Source: Dichetophora obliterata
Taxonomy: Eukaryota; Arthropoda; Insecta; Diptera; Sciomyzidae
Direction of reading: 5' to 3'
Assembly: GCA_963920525.1 (NCBI GenBank)
Contig: OY986435.1
Location: 175,840,266 to 175,904,265, forward strand
Length of the DNA: 64,000 nucleotides
Positions 1-11,141 of the stretch are shown here, piece by piece. A program made the position numbers and the translations under genes. The first letter of the stretch is position 1; every line of letters starts with the position of its first letter. Under the pieces are notes generated by a model. That model searched no databases. It was not told the origin of the DNA and saw only the letters and a list, made by a program, of their open reading frames with translations.

Positions 1-330
1 GAATTAAAAGCGATTTTACTATATAATGTCACTTTGTATGGGAAGTAGACGTGGTTTTCAGCCGATTTGGCTCATTTTCAAACTTAAAGTGAGTGATTTA
101 TATTCAAGATCATTCGCTAAATTAAAAGTGAATAAATTAATTTTTGTAGAATTTAAAGAGATTTAACAGTTTTTATAAAGTTATTTTGTGTGAGAGGTAG
201 GCGTGGTTTTGATCTGATTGGATTCATTTTACTACTCAAAGTGGATAATTAAGATTTAAGCTTAGTTGCCAAATTAAAAGTGATTTAATTAATTTTTGTA
301 GAATTTTTTACTGCTCATTTTCGAACTTGA
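1..330. repeat. Diverged tandem repeat, about 160-bp unit
   Basis: Two units and the start of a third can be aligned. Each carries a short block like AAATTAAAAGTGA, then a tract ending GTAGACGTGG or GTAGGCGTGG, then a GATTTGGCTCATTTT-like stretch followed by CTCAAAGTGG or CTTAAAGTGA. The third unit, from about 300, is only a stub. The window edge cuts the left side, so the array may extend further. No coding capacity is evident. Helitron-related non-autonomous elements of flies often carry such arrays, but I see no Helitron ends here. Confidence 0.55.
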
Positions 331-530
331 TATTCTGTTTTTAAATAAAAGCTTTTTAATAAATTTTATTGCGACAGCTTAAAAATCACAACTGTAATAG
401 TGACGGCAGGGATATACGAACTGACGAAAATTGATAAAACTGAAATTTAAAAAGAATTTTAAAGATCACATATTAAATATCCACCGATAATTCTATCAGT
501 GTTGCTGTTAACTTACTTACTTAGTTGGCG

Positions 531-3508
531 CTACAACCGTATGTCGGTCTTGGCCTCATCTAAGAATTTGCGCCAGCCATTTCTGTCTTTCGCTTGCTGG
601 CGCCAGTTGGAAATTCCAAGCTTCATCAGGTTGTCCTCTACTTGGTCTTTCCAACGCATCTTCGTCCTGTTCTGCGTTGACCACCGCTGGGTACCGACTC
701 GAATGTTTTCTTCACTGGAGCATCGTCTTTCATGCGCTGAACATGATCTAGCCAGCGAAGCCGCTCGATTGTCGATTTCAGCGTACAGCTCATACAGTTC
801 ATCATTCCACCGTATTCGGTACTCGCCATTGACGCAGATTGGTCCATAGATATTACGAAGAATCTTGCTGTCGAATTCTCCTAAAGTCTTTTCATCTGAA
901 CTGCTCAGCGTCCAGGTTTGTGATGCATAGAGTAGGACGGGCATTTGAGCGATTTATAGAGCGTAATTTTCGTTCGTCGAGAGAGGGCTCTGCTTCTCAA
1001 TTGCCTACTGAGCCCAAAATAACACCTGTGGGCAAGAGTTATTCTTCGTTTGATCTCAATGCTGATGTCGTTGGTTGAGTTTATGCAGGATCCCAGATAA
1101 ACGAAGTCCTTCACAACCTCAAAGGAGATATTGTCAACGGTAACGTGGGTTTCAAGATGCTGGGACTGTTTGTTTTTTAACACCAAGTATTTCGTCTTAT
1201 TAGCATTCATTGCCAGACCTATTCGACTTGACTCTCTTTCTAATCTGGAAAATGCTGCACTGACTTCGCGCGTATTATGGTCTCGATATGGTCTCGATAT
1301 GGTATTATGATATCGATGTCATCAGCATACGCAAGCAGCATAACACTCTTGTAGAATATTGTGCCACTGCGTCTCAGATCAGCAGCTCGGATGATCTTTT
1401 CCATCATTAGGTTGAAAAAGTCGCACGATAAGGAATCACCTTGTCTGAAACCTCATTTGGTAATAAATGGTGGGGAGAGGTCCTTCCCGATTTTAACTGC
1501 GCTGCTGGTGTTGCTCAGTGTCTTCCTGCAAAATCGTATTAGTTTTGCAGGAATACCAAATTCAGACATGGTGGAGAACAGGTGGTTCCTTATTGGGCTG
1601 TCGAAGGCGGCTTTGTAGTCGACAAAAAGATGGTGGGTGTCGAGTTGTTTTTTTTTGAGTCTTCTCCAACATTTATAGTAGTCTGAAAATCTGGTCGATA
1701 GTGAACTTTCCAGGTCTGAAGCCGCACTGATAAGGTCTGATCAGTTCGATTAAAATGAGCTTCAATCTTTCACATAAAACGCTCGACAGGACCTTATATG
1801 CGATATTAAGAAGGCTTATCCCACGGTAATTGGCACAGATAGTGGGATCGCCTTTCTTGTGGATTGGGCAGAGCACACTGAGATTCCAATCGTTTGGAAT
1901 GCATTCTTTCGACCATATTCTGCATAGAAGCTCGTGAATGCATTTAAGTAGAGCTTCGCCTCCGTTCTTAAACAGCCCAGCAGCTCCAGCGGCTTTGTTT
2001 TTTAAGCTCGTGAATGCATTTAAGTAGAGCTTCGCCTCCGTTCTTAAACAGCCCAGCAGCTCCAGCGGCTTTGTTTTTAAGCCGAGCTATAACTGTCAGA
2101 TTATCATCATAGTCGGGCAGTGGAACCTCAATGCTATCATTCGTATTTGGGGTTTCCGGGATATCATCTCTATTGGCGGGATTGTTGTCAGCGTCGCCAT
2201 TTAGAAGTTTAGAGAAGTGCTCCCTCCATAACGTCAGTGTACTCCGGACATCTTTCACTGGATTCATGTTTTCATCCTTGCAGGAAGAGGCCCCGTTTTT
2301 CAAAACCATCGGCAAGGCGTCTTATTTTTTCGAAAAATTTTTGGGACTCATTCCTGTCACCATACATCTCAATCTTCTCCTGCTCGCGCTTCTCTGCCTC
2401 TCTTTTTTCCCGCCTGAAAATACATCTCTCTTCCCTCCTCTTTTCTTTGTATCGCTCCTTAGCAGCGCGCGTTACAACTGAATGCAGGGTGGCTTTGTAG
2501 GCGGCGTCTTTTTCCTCAGTGGCGTCGCGACACTCCTGGGCTTACTACTGGTTTCGGCGATGGCGGTGTTCACTGCGCGCATATATCATCGATTGGAGGA
2601 GTGCTTTGAAGCAGGAGTGAGAGTCGAGTGGCGAAAGCTTCGGCTGTCTGTTTTGATTGCAGATTGTCGACGTCTAGCTTTCTCTCTGTAGGTTTGCGTG
2701 TATTCTAAGCTGCGCACAGACATGTGCGGATCTTGGCTGCAACAAGATGGTGATCCAAGTCAATGTTTGCACCATGGATCGTGCGTACATCCAATACGTG
2801 ATCAATTTGATTTTTGGTTTTTTGGTCAGGGGACATCCAGGTGGCTTTATGAATATTGAGATGCTTGAATCTAGTGCTACTTACGACCATGTTTCGTGCT
2901 GAGGCGAAGTCAATCAGCCTCATTTCGTTATCGGAGGTATTGTCGTGGAGGCTAAACTTTCCGACTGTTGGGCCAAATATATTTTCCTTGCCCACCTTAG
3001 CGTTAAAGTCACCAAGCACGATTTTAACGTCGTGATTGGGGCAGCGCTCGTAAGCATTTTCAAGGAGCTCGTAGAGAATTTACTTGAACTCATAGTCCTT
3101 TTCTTCTGGCGGAGCGTGCGCACATATTTGGCTTATATTAAAAAATTTAACCTTGATGCGGATTATGGCAAGTCGTTCGTTCACAGGTGTGAATCGCAGG
3201 ACGTGGAGCCGTAGTTTCTTGCCAACTACAAATCCGCATCCAAACTCGTGTTTCTCCGCATGTCCGCTGTAGTAGATATCACAGGGTGCATGTCGAATGC
3301 AACCCTGTCCCTTCTATCGCATTTCTTGGATAGCTGTGATGTCAGCTTTGTATCTTTCTACGACATCAGTCAGTTAGATAGAGGCACCTTCCCAATTAAG
3401 GGTTCGGACATTCCAGGTGCTTATCCGTAAATCATTATCAGTTTTTCGTTTGCGGTAGTCGTCATCAGATTTGGGGATCAGTTTTCTTCTATTCTTATTT
3501 GTTTTCAT
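531..3508 (-). pseudogene. RTE-type endonuclease-reverse transcriptase, broken
   Basis: The start is the ATG complementary to 3506-3508. It opens a Lys/Arg-rich leader followed by ISTWNVRTLN, the N-terminal endonuclease motif. LGDFNAKVG near 3015 is a further endonuclease motif. Reverse transcriptase motifs follow: CPIHKKGDP and ANYRGISLLN around 1800-1876, and the catalytic YADD at 1319-1330. The C-terminal region carries YLGSCINSTN and LLYASQTWTLSS. The frame is interrupted by stops and frameshifts, by a 76-bp tandem duplication at 1928-2079, by a small duplication near 1276-1300, and by a deletion of about 50 bp near 2565 relative to copy 2. It cannot make an active protein. The family would reverse-transcribe its own RNA at a nicked chromosomal target. 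Confidence 0.8.
1928..2079. repeat. 76-bp tandem duplication inside RTE copy 1
   Basis: The segment starting AAGCTCGTGAATGC at 1928 repeats from 2004, almost without change. The second RTE copy has a single version of the segment, so the duplication arose after insertion or in this lineage. Near-identity suggests it is recent compared with the element's other damage. Confidence 0.9.
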
Positions 3509-3749
3509 TGAAATGGGTTCTTACGGGTGTAAGACCTGTTTTAAGCCTAGGGAGGCCTGCCGCTCAGATTAGCCTCCAAACTAATGGTTGTCAGCTTTGA
3601 CGTTGCCCAGGAAACGCCACGTGGAGGTTTGAGTCTACTTGAGTCGATTTCACAAGGATTATGCTAGCTTCGCCAGGTTGAGACAGTCAGACATGTTACC
3701 CTGTAAAGGTTCGCCCCCGGTTTCCCTTGCTGTTGCTGTTAACATACGT

Positions 3750-4560
3750 TTAAAATACAGTGCAAATTGTGTTTCTGTTGTATGGCAGCTGTTATGCCCA
3801 CTTGTCCAATCGAACCGAGGTTTTTAACACCTTTTGAAAGTCACATATAAGGCTTATGTTTAATTTTGTTATCGTAGCTTACCTGCTTTCTAAGATAAAG
3901 CACAAAATGTGTTAAAGTTGTATGGCAGCTGCCATGCCCACTTGTCCAAAGTTCTTGAAATACTTTTTTTGTACTTTCGTTTACCTAAACATCAAAAGCT
4001 ACCAAAAAAGTTCACAAAGTACTGTTTTCCGTCTAACTTGTACCAATAGCATTACTGTACGCCACCTGGAACGGGTAAAAATGTTGTCTACAAATTTTTG
4101 TTTAAATTTATGGCTTAAATTTAAGCCAAATCGGTACATAAATATGGGTTTCCTTAAAAAGCGTCCCAGCGCCATCAAGTGAGAAGTCTAGAACAAATAA
4201 AAAATAATCCGGAGCACCACACTAACGGTGTGAATATAAGGTGGATAGCTTCAGTGATTCAGCCGTGAGGGTCATACATACATACGCATCAAAAGTGGAC
4301 GTAACTGAAGTGCGACCATGCCCATTTTATGTATAGTTTCCGAATGTAACCATATGAACTAAATTACCAAATTTTAGTTTAATTCTACCAAAACCGAAAT
4401 ATATTATTTTTATTGATTTGTGGGCGGTAAAAGTGGGGGCAAAATTTTTCTAAACCATCTAGAACCTAAAACAAATCAAGTGCCAAAATTTCATCTCAAT
4501 CGGTACAGCAGTTTTGGAGTCTAGCTATCACACAGACAGACAAATGCTATGTGAAACTTG
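3750..4560. repeat. Diverged repeat region, related in inverse orientation to 8551-8970
   Basis: TTGTATGGCAGCTG followed by ATGCCCACTTGTCCAA occurs near 3778 and again near 3918, giving a unit of about 140 bp. Further right, 4390-4500 carries a block with GGCGGTAAAAG, then CCATCTAGAAC, then AAGTGCCAAAATTT. The reverse complement of that block is found at about 8855-8960. The region ends near CACACAGACAGACAAATG. The pattern suggests remains of a non-autonomous element with internal satellites. No open frame is convincing. Confidence 0.5.
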
Positions 4561-5757
4561 TATGCAACCGATTTGTGACTAAATTGGTTTAAAAAACTGG
4601 TTTACCACCGGATTATAACATATTTTTGTTACAAATCGAAATCTGTGCTGGTCGGATTACTATATATTTTGGTCCTTAGATTTTACCAGTCCGATGATTG
4701 GTTTGTATTTTGTATTGAAAAAACGTAATCACTTAAGATCTCGAATTATATGGCAGCGCTAGTGTAAAAAATTGTTCAAAGGATACTTAGGTTGTTGCAG
4801 GCAATTCCGTCATATCTTTTAATTCTGTTCTAGTTTTTTAAATCTCAAAAATAAGAAAATTCGTCCACGAATTCAAAAAATTTGTTTGTAATCCTTAAGT
4901 GTTATCTAAGCATTAAAAGTTTTACTTGGGATCCCGTAAAATAGCTATGTTCATTTATTTAAAATTCTATTTTTGTCAGTCGCTCGCAAAACTTTATTAG
5001 AAACGCACGTGTTACTGTGGAAGTTGTGAAAAATATTAAGCGCAAAGGAGCAATTTCTTAAGGCTAGTAATTAGTAAGTTAAAATCTTGGTATTTCTTTA
5101 TTTGTGTTCTTGCTGTAATTATATTTGATATTTATTTAAAATATTTAATTAAAGGATAGCACAGAATTATTAATGAAATTTTGTTCGTTAATTATTGAAC
5201 AATATTGATTGCTACTGATTCTTATTTTAAAATTGACATGTTGTTAGAACAATAAATATTCTTAAAAACTAATTACGTCCTATGATTTAATATACCTAAA
5301 TCTCGTTTTTAGTATTAAATTCTATCAAAAAAGGCTATATTAGCCATCATTTATATAAGAAATAATTTTAATAAGAGCGTAAATTTTAGTTAACGAGTGC
5401 AATTGTCGGTATTAAACCACTATAATTTTTAATTAAAGGCATTATTAAAAATTATTTCTGCTAAAATTTTGACATTTCATTAGTTTGTGAAGTAGAATTA
5501 TGTGAAACAGAAATAGCACAAATTTTCTTCACTGTTTTGGCAATTCCGTGTTATAGAACGGATTTAACAAACTTAAATTGGTAATTACGTGCTAGTTTAA
5601 AAGATAAAGGGAATTGCGGAAATATGTAAAGTTTAATAACTAGTGTTGATAGAAATTTTGATAGAATTTTCTGCTGTAAATTCCCTGCTAAAGATTGTGA
5701 TCTTGCTGCATTTTCATTTATATTTATAAACTTTAGTGTCTTTTAGTCTTTTGAAAT
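4561..5757. other. AT-rich stretch with no recognisable gene
   Basis: About 1.2 kb of AT-rich sequence with many short homopolymers. I found no open frame, tandem array or clear inverted repeat. It may be host intron or old TE sequence. Confidence 0.4.
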
Positions 5758-6060
5758 ATGCCAAAAAATCGAAATTATACAAAAGAGTCCCTAAGTTTGG
5801 TCCTTCAGAATATAAAAAATGACACGCTATCATGCTATAGAGGTACCAACGCAAACTTTGTTGGACATAATACATAATAAGAACACAACAAAAAGTTGTC
5901 CAGGACCCCCTACAGTCTTAACATTGGAAGAAGGTCTTATTGGAAAATGGGTTCTCCACTTAGCTGACATAGGATTTCCAGTCGCCAAACATCAGCTAAT
6001 AGGATGCGTTTCCAAACTCACTAAAGAGATGAACCGCCATTTCCTTGTTTTTGTACAATT
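5758..6060 (+). pseudogene. psq-type helix-turn-helix fragment (pogo/jerky-like), truncated
   Basis: The ATG at 5758 opens MPKNRNYTKESLSLVLQNIK, a pipsqueak-type HTH start. After a single-base slip in an A run near 5815 the homology continues in the next frame (from 5819) with GKWVLHLADIGFPV and a following helix. This arrangement (psq HTH, then a CENP-B-like HTH segment) is typical of the DNA-binding N-terminus of pogo/Tigger/jerky-type transposases and their domesticated relatives. No DDE catalytic part follows; the sequence runs into a 55-bp duplication at 6066. I read this as a 5' fragment of a dead transposon. A domesticated host gene exon is less likely because of the frameshift. Confidence 0.55.
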
Positions 6061-6065
6061 TATTT

Positions 6066-6175
6066 CACAAAAATTGTATGCTTTTCTTCTTGTTTTTTTA
6101 TCAAAGCTATCACAAAACCACACAAAAATTGTATGCTTTTCTTCTTGTTTTTTTATCAAAGCTATCAGATATGTT
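6066..6175. repeat. Tandem duplication, 55-bp period
   Basis: The block starting CACAAAAATTGTATGC at 6066 repeats at 6121 essentially identically and ends with a shared TATCAAAGCTATCA. It directly follows the HTH fragment and is non-coding. Confidence 0.9.
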
Positions 6176-6463
6176 GAAAAAAGAGAATTGGTTTTTATAT
6201 TCAGCATGCTTAAACTCTTTTTAAATTCTAACTTGAGTGTGATGAAGTGTAGTTATTTTTTTACTTGAATCTTAAAAACACTCCTCTTTGAGTTTGTGTG
6301 ATCATTAAAAGTGAACAAACAGAGTGAAACATTTTGAGCAGGTAAATATGGTTTAATTTATATTATAATACCTTAAGACAAAAGTTTAAATTCCATTTGT
6401 TAAACCTTTATTAATAAATTTAAAAAAAAAATGTGAAAAAATGTTTTGATAACTTAAAAGAAG

Positions 6464-6546
6464 TGTACAATATATTGAACAAATTATTCAAAAGCAAATG
6501 TACAATATATTGTACAAAAATAATTTGGTCAATATATTGTACAAAA
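6464..6546. repeat. Cluster of TGTACAATATATTGTACA palindromes
   Basis: Three copies of an ACAATATATTG core occur in about 80 bp. The middle one, near 6499-6516, is a perfect 18-base palindrome; the flanking two are partial. They lie 70-150 bp upstream of the piggyBac ORF start. That position and spacing would fit subterminal transposase-binding repeats or promoter elements. This is inference from position only. Confidence 0.6.
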
Positions 6547-6615
6547 TTCGGGAAAGGGTGTTGATTTTATTAACTTTTTGAGAAAATTTTCTGCGCTTGC
6601 TGAAATAATTGTGCA

Positions 6616-8424
6616 ATGAGTTTACGTAAAAAAGGTTTGACAAATAAGGGAATTTCAGAGTTTTTGGACAGGATAGAAGTGGATTTATCGGATTATGAGG
6701 AAAAGGAAAGTGATTTTGTCGAAGCAGCTGAAATCGGGTTTGAAGGCGGAATTGTCGACATCGATCCTGAGGATGAGATTCTTATAGATTATTTTATAAG
6801 ACACAATGATACATGATATAAGGCAGAAACAGCGAAATCAGGAGCAGTATGTGAAAATTAATTTCGGTCATAGTATAATACAACACAAAACAGAGACATT
6901 AGGCGTAGATTGGAGTATCAATCAAATCCATTCACTTTTGAACCAAGTGATGCCCAAGAAGTGGCATCTAAAAAGTGCTTATGATTATTTTGAACAGTTC
7001 TCCACCAGCGATCTAAACAAAAGTGCCACAATTAATACAAACTTGTATGCTGCACAAAATAGCATTCATTGCAGGTTTTAAAAATACGACAAAGGAAGAG
7101 ATTAGAATTTTGATCGGCGTTTGGGAATCGCTATGGGAAGCATGCAATTACTTCGAACTTCTTTGTTTTGGGACCAAACATTGGGTGTGGCTCTTTTGAA
7201 AGATTCGATGTCATTAAGAAGATTTCAACAGCTGCGGTTAAGCCTTTATTTCATTGATAATTTGTCGATTCCAAATGGTTGTGATGACAAGTTCATAAGA
7301 CTACGCCCACTTATTGATACAATAAGGAGCCGGTGCTTGAAAGAATCCAACCATCCAATCCAAGAACAGGATGTATGCATCGATGAGCAAATTTGGTCTT
7401 TTAAAAGAAGGCTTTCTTGTAAGTTGTTTTATAAAGGAAAACCGAACACATGGGGTATTAAAAATTATGTTCTTTGTGGAATATCTGGATTTTCTTACGA
7501 TTTTGAGTTTTATCAAAGAAAACAAACAAGGATTGATTCAGAAAACTTGACAATGTACGGGTTTTTAACGGCAATAGTTTTTTATTTGATAAAAAGATTA
7601 GAAAATCCTGGTCATAATCTATTCCTCGATAACTTTTCTAACTCTTACAAATTACTTGAAATCTTGACGCAGTTAAGTATGAATGCTGCTGGAACTGCAC
7701 GTATCAACAGGTTTTGAAGTGCAGCATTCAGCTCAGATAAAGAGTTGCTGAAAAGAGGATGCGGTGCATCAGAATGCTTTTTGAGCAACGATCAAAAAAT
7801 TTGCCTGATCAAGTGGCAGGACAACAAGGTAATACATATCTCTTCAAATTTTGTAGGAAGAAGAGAAGAAGACATTGTGAGGATATACTGTAAAAAATCA
7901 AGGCGATTTGCTTAAGTGAAAAGACCTTAAATAGTGCAAAAGTATAACTCCTCAACGGGCGGCGTTGACTTATTAGTTATTACGGAATTTTTTAAAATCG
8001 TCGAAATAGACACTACGTCTCTCCACACATTTTATTGATTTTGCTTTGGTTGCTTCCTGGTTGCTTTATAAAAAATACTGCAATATGCTAAGCATATATA
8101 AAGCCATATAAAAAACTAACTTTATTTCCGGTTGAGTGTGGCAAAGGAAGCGAGGAAGACCCCTGCGTACTCTTGAAAATAATATTGAGCCCTCAACCAG
8201 AAAAAATAAATATGAAGCACGGCCACTGCGTGAGATTGTTGAAGATAAGGTTGAAGGCCTTCCAGCTCACGATGGATGAAACTATCCCACAAGGTGTAAG
8301 AATGTTAGTTCCACAGGAGGACGAACATATTTTATTTGCATTAAATGCAATGTTCATGTATGCATTTCTCGCGACAAAAACTGTTTCCAAACCTTTCGTT
8401 AAATCAGTGGAAATTAAAATTTAA
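6616..8424 (+). pseudogene. piggyBac-type transposase, decayed (copy A)
   Basis: The ATG at 6616 starts an acidic N-terminus of the usual piggyBac kind. The DDE_Tnp_1_7-type core can be followed through several frames. The first catalytic aspartate lies in CIDEQIWSF (about 7378-7404), the second in NLFLDNFSNS (about 7617-7646), and the third in SSTGGVDLL (about 7953-7980). A cysteine-rich C-terminus (CIKCNVHVCISRDKNCF, about 8336-8395) matches the family's terminal zinc-binding tail. Stops near 7080 and 7717 and frameshifts break the gene, so it is inactive. All three Asp codons survive. Terminal inverted repeats and TTAA duplications were not located. It differs clearly from the second piggyBac at 10909-13929. 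Confidence 0.85.
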
Positions 8425-8550
8425 TCTTTATATATAAAACAAAGTCTTGAAGTGTGTTACTAATTCCATAACTCTTTTTTGTTTTTGTTTTTTTGTTTTT
8501 TTTTTTTTTTTTGTTGTGTTTGTAATTATACGGATAAAGTTTGTAAAAGA

Positions 8551-8970
8551 GAAAATTTTTGCCACACCTCTTTTCACCGCCCAAAAATCAATAAAAACTC
8601 TATATTTAAGACATTTTTGGTCGAATACTGTACTAAAAATGGATTGCAACGCCTCCTTTTGCCTCCCACAAATCAATGATAATGCTATATTTCAAACGGT
8701 TTTGGTCGTTTAAGATTAAAACTTAATAAATTAGTTCGTATAGTTACTTTCAGCAACTGTACTAAAAATGACCGTGGTCGCACTATATTTGCGCCCCATT
8801 TTAAGGGGATAAGCATAGAGTGATGCAATTTTTGATAGGTATAAACTAAACTAAGCTCAAATTTTGGCACTCGATTTTTTTTTTGAGTTCTAGATGGTTT
8901 AAGGGCAAAATATTTTGCCACACCCTCTTTTACCGCCTACAAATCAACAAAAAATGTATATTTCGGGCTG
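8551..8970. repeat. Diverged repeat units, inverse of 4390-4500
   Basis: Three related blocks start near 8560, 8648 and 8918. Each runs from a CCTCTTTT or CCTTTTGC stretch through AAATCAA to a CTATATTT or GTATATTT tract, and each ends in TTTTGGTCG or TTTTAGTT. The third block with its left flank (GTTCTAGATGG) is the reverse complement of 4390-4500. Together they bracket the piggyBac copy A region. No protein is encoded. Confidence 0.5.
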
Positions 8971-9540
8971 TTTTAGTTATATTAGAAGAGCATGTAAGTT
9001 CGTATACGTCTTCGTGAAAGTCTGCCGGGGTCGTATTAGCTCTGTTTGTACTTGCGGTTACTCCACGCCTAGCCAGTTCATCCGCTGCGTCGTTCCCTTC
9101 GATATTGCTATATACGGGAACCCAGCAGAGAGTGACGTTTTGGGTATTGCAGATACTGTTCACTGCCAGTTTACTGTTTTGTACCGTTCGAGCCTTCGTC
9201 GTTTTACTATTCAGCGCTTTGATGGCCGCTTGGCTATCCACAAAAATTACTACTTTTATGGGGGTAAGATTTTTCCTATGAATGGCCTGTGCAGCTTTTT
9301 CAATAGCGTATATTTGTGTAAGAAAAACGTTACAGTAGTCGGAGAGTTTGTAGGACTTTTTGATTTGTAGCGTTTCGCAATATACACCTGATCCAGTTCC
9401 GTTCAGTTCCAGATTGCCATTGAATTATACGGTCGTTTCTTCCATTTCAAGTGTGCTCCATTCTATATAAACTAAATTTATTCCACCTTTAAGTAACAGC
9501 CCAACAGAATCAACTCTGTCCCTACGAATGTTGCAACTAA
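8930..9540 (-). pseudogene. LINE RNase H domain fragment
   Basis: The minus-strand translation contains the RNase H signature of jockey/R1/I-type LINEs. LNGTGSGVYCE begins it, a QIYAIEKA segment stands where the catalytic Glu is expected (Gln here), VDSQAAIKALNSK holds a catalytic Asp, and GNDAADELARRGV holds the final Asp region. The WVPGHS segment reads WVPVYSNIEG. Upstream reverse transcriptase and downstream tail are both missing, so this is an isolated fragment. Confidence 0.75.
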
Positions 9541-9544
9541 TAAA

Positions 9545-10900
9545 AATATTTTTAATTAATCGAAATGCACATGTACGGATAAATCTATATACTATGTCTG
9601 CTCTTGAGTGATTAGTTTTTTATTAAAACTAAGCTCTGCAAGCGCCCATACCTGACCAATTAAATATACATTTATGCCCTGAAAACAAATGTAGATGCTT
9701 TTATTTAATAAACTTTTAATGCATGCAAACATGCTTCAATTAATTTTAAATTCTATCAATTAGCATACACTTATACATGCATACATACACATATGAATAC
9801 TATGTGCTAGCCAATTGTGCGCATTCAGGCGTATATAAAGTGTATTTATTTACTAAATTAAACCTATGCGCTGCCAGGTAGCTTTAGTAGCTTAGACTTC
9901 AGGCTGCTGACTTGGCATTCTACTAAATATTAAATCCAACAGCTAGAAAAGGCAAAATTTCCTCAAACATACACAGAGCTACTTACAGAAATAAAAGATA
10001 AAAATGCATGCTTACACACTAACCATATTGGTTAAGCAAGTAGAGTATGTGTAAAATTGTTTTCTTTTTTTTTCCACATTTGGTTCTGTAGAGTATGGTT
10101 TATTTAAAACGTAAACCCAATTCGATCAATTGTCGGAGTGCAACAACACTCCACAACAACAAAAGCAATCAACCCTTTTGTGTCACTTAGCAGTTTAACA
10201 CGTTAACTGCTATTTACCAGCTATATAGCTATGTATTATGTATTCTGCTTATATTTGGTGTGTAATTAGATTAGATTAGACTAGACTTAAGAAACGAAAA
10301 TCGGATTTTAGTTCAACGAGTTAGCTAGAAAAAGTTTCAATTCGCCCTTAAAATGTAATTTGCGAAATATTGCGAAATTTTAAAATTGATAAATGCTAGC
10401 GCACGGCGATTCAAAATGGCGATTGGCCATAAATGAATAAACACGTTTTTCAATAAAATCAAATTCAAACAAAAAATTCTCAAAAAACTGGTATGCATTT
10501 TGTATTTTCAAATCATTTTTCTTTAAAATGAGTTATCAAACATGAAAATTGGACAAAAAATATCAGAGTTGGTATTTTTTACTTACCGATTTGTTATTGT
10601 TGTATTGAAATAAATCGCAAAAATCTAAATCGGAAAATATTAAATGAAATGTTGATTGTATATTTTCCTAAGCTAGTCCTAATGCAGACACAAAAAGTTA
10701 TACGATTACGTTGAATAGTTTGATAGTTACGGATTTTTCGCTAGAAGGACACCTTTTTGGAAATTTAGTTTTTGAGTATTTTTGCGAAAAAAATTAAATA
10801 AAACAAATTTCGAAATAGTTTTTCTAGGAATAGTTTAAGCATGATGTTGAGCTATTTTGTGCCAAAAGTTAAAGCTGTTACAAATTGAGTTTTTTTAAAA
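9545..10900. other. Non-coding AT-rich stretch
   Basis: Short low-complexity runs occur (ATACATACACATA near 9780; TTAGATTAGATTAGACTAGA near 10266). There is no convincing ORF, array or inverted repeat. It is probably host intron. Confidence 0.4.
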
Positions 10901-11141
10901 ATCCTTAACCCTTAAACGCCTGACTTTTTTTTCGATGAAAAAATATGTTTGGTGGATTTTTACATCTTGAACAACGTTTGTTCTACGATTTTGCCCAATT
11001 TTGAGTTTTGAACATTTAAGGGATGGTTTTATTGGTTGGTTGAAAGAACCACCAGGCTCAAGAATTCATTGAGAAACTGAAATGCATATGGTATACTTAT
11101 CAGAAATCTTTATTTTTATGAACTTTAATTTAATTTATGAT

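Larger units (their letters stand above)
507..3640 (-). mobile_element. RTE-type non-LTR retrotransposon, near full length, defective (copy 1)
   Basis: Read on the minus strand, this is a LINE of about 3.1 kb, the usual size for RTE elements. An apurinic-type endonuclease comes first (from about 3508), then reverse transcriptase, then a C-terminal domain ending near 531. Translations resemble the 'craniofacial development protein 2-like' endonuclease-reverse transcriptases of insects, which are RTE-related. On the coding strand the 3' end finishes in a short GTAA repeat (TTAC repeat at 507-521 as given), a typical RTE tail. A second, truncated copy with high identity lies at 41540-43370. The 5' boundary near 3640 is approximate, because copy 2 does not reach that far. 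Confidence 0.8.

Noticed and set aside
2131..2500. Plus-strand hydrophobic open frames in the RTE copies
   Set aside because: They are antisense shadows of the RTE coding region and recur in copy 2 for that reason only.
8447..8713. Phe-rich membrane-like plus-strand frame
   Set aside because: It arises from a poly-T tract and has no supporting context.
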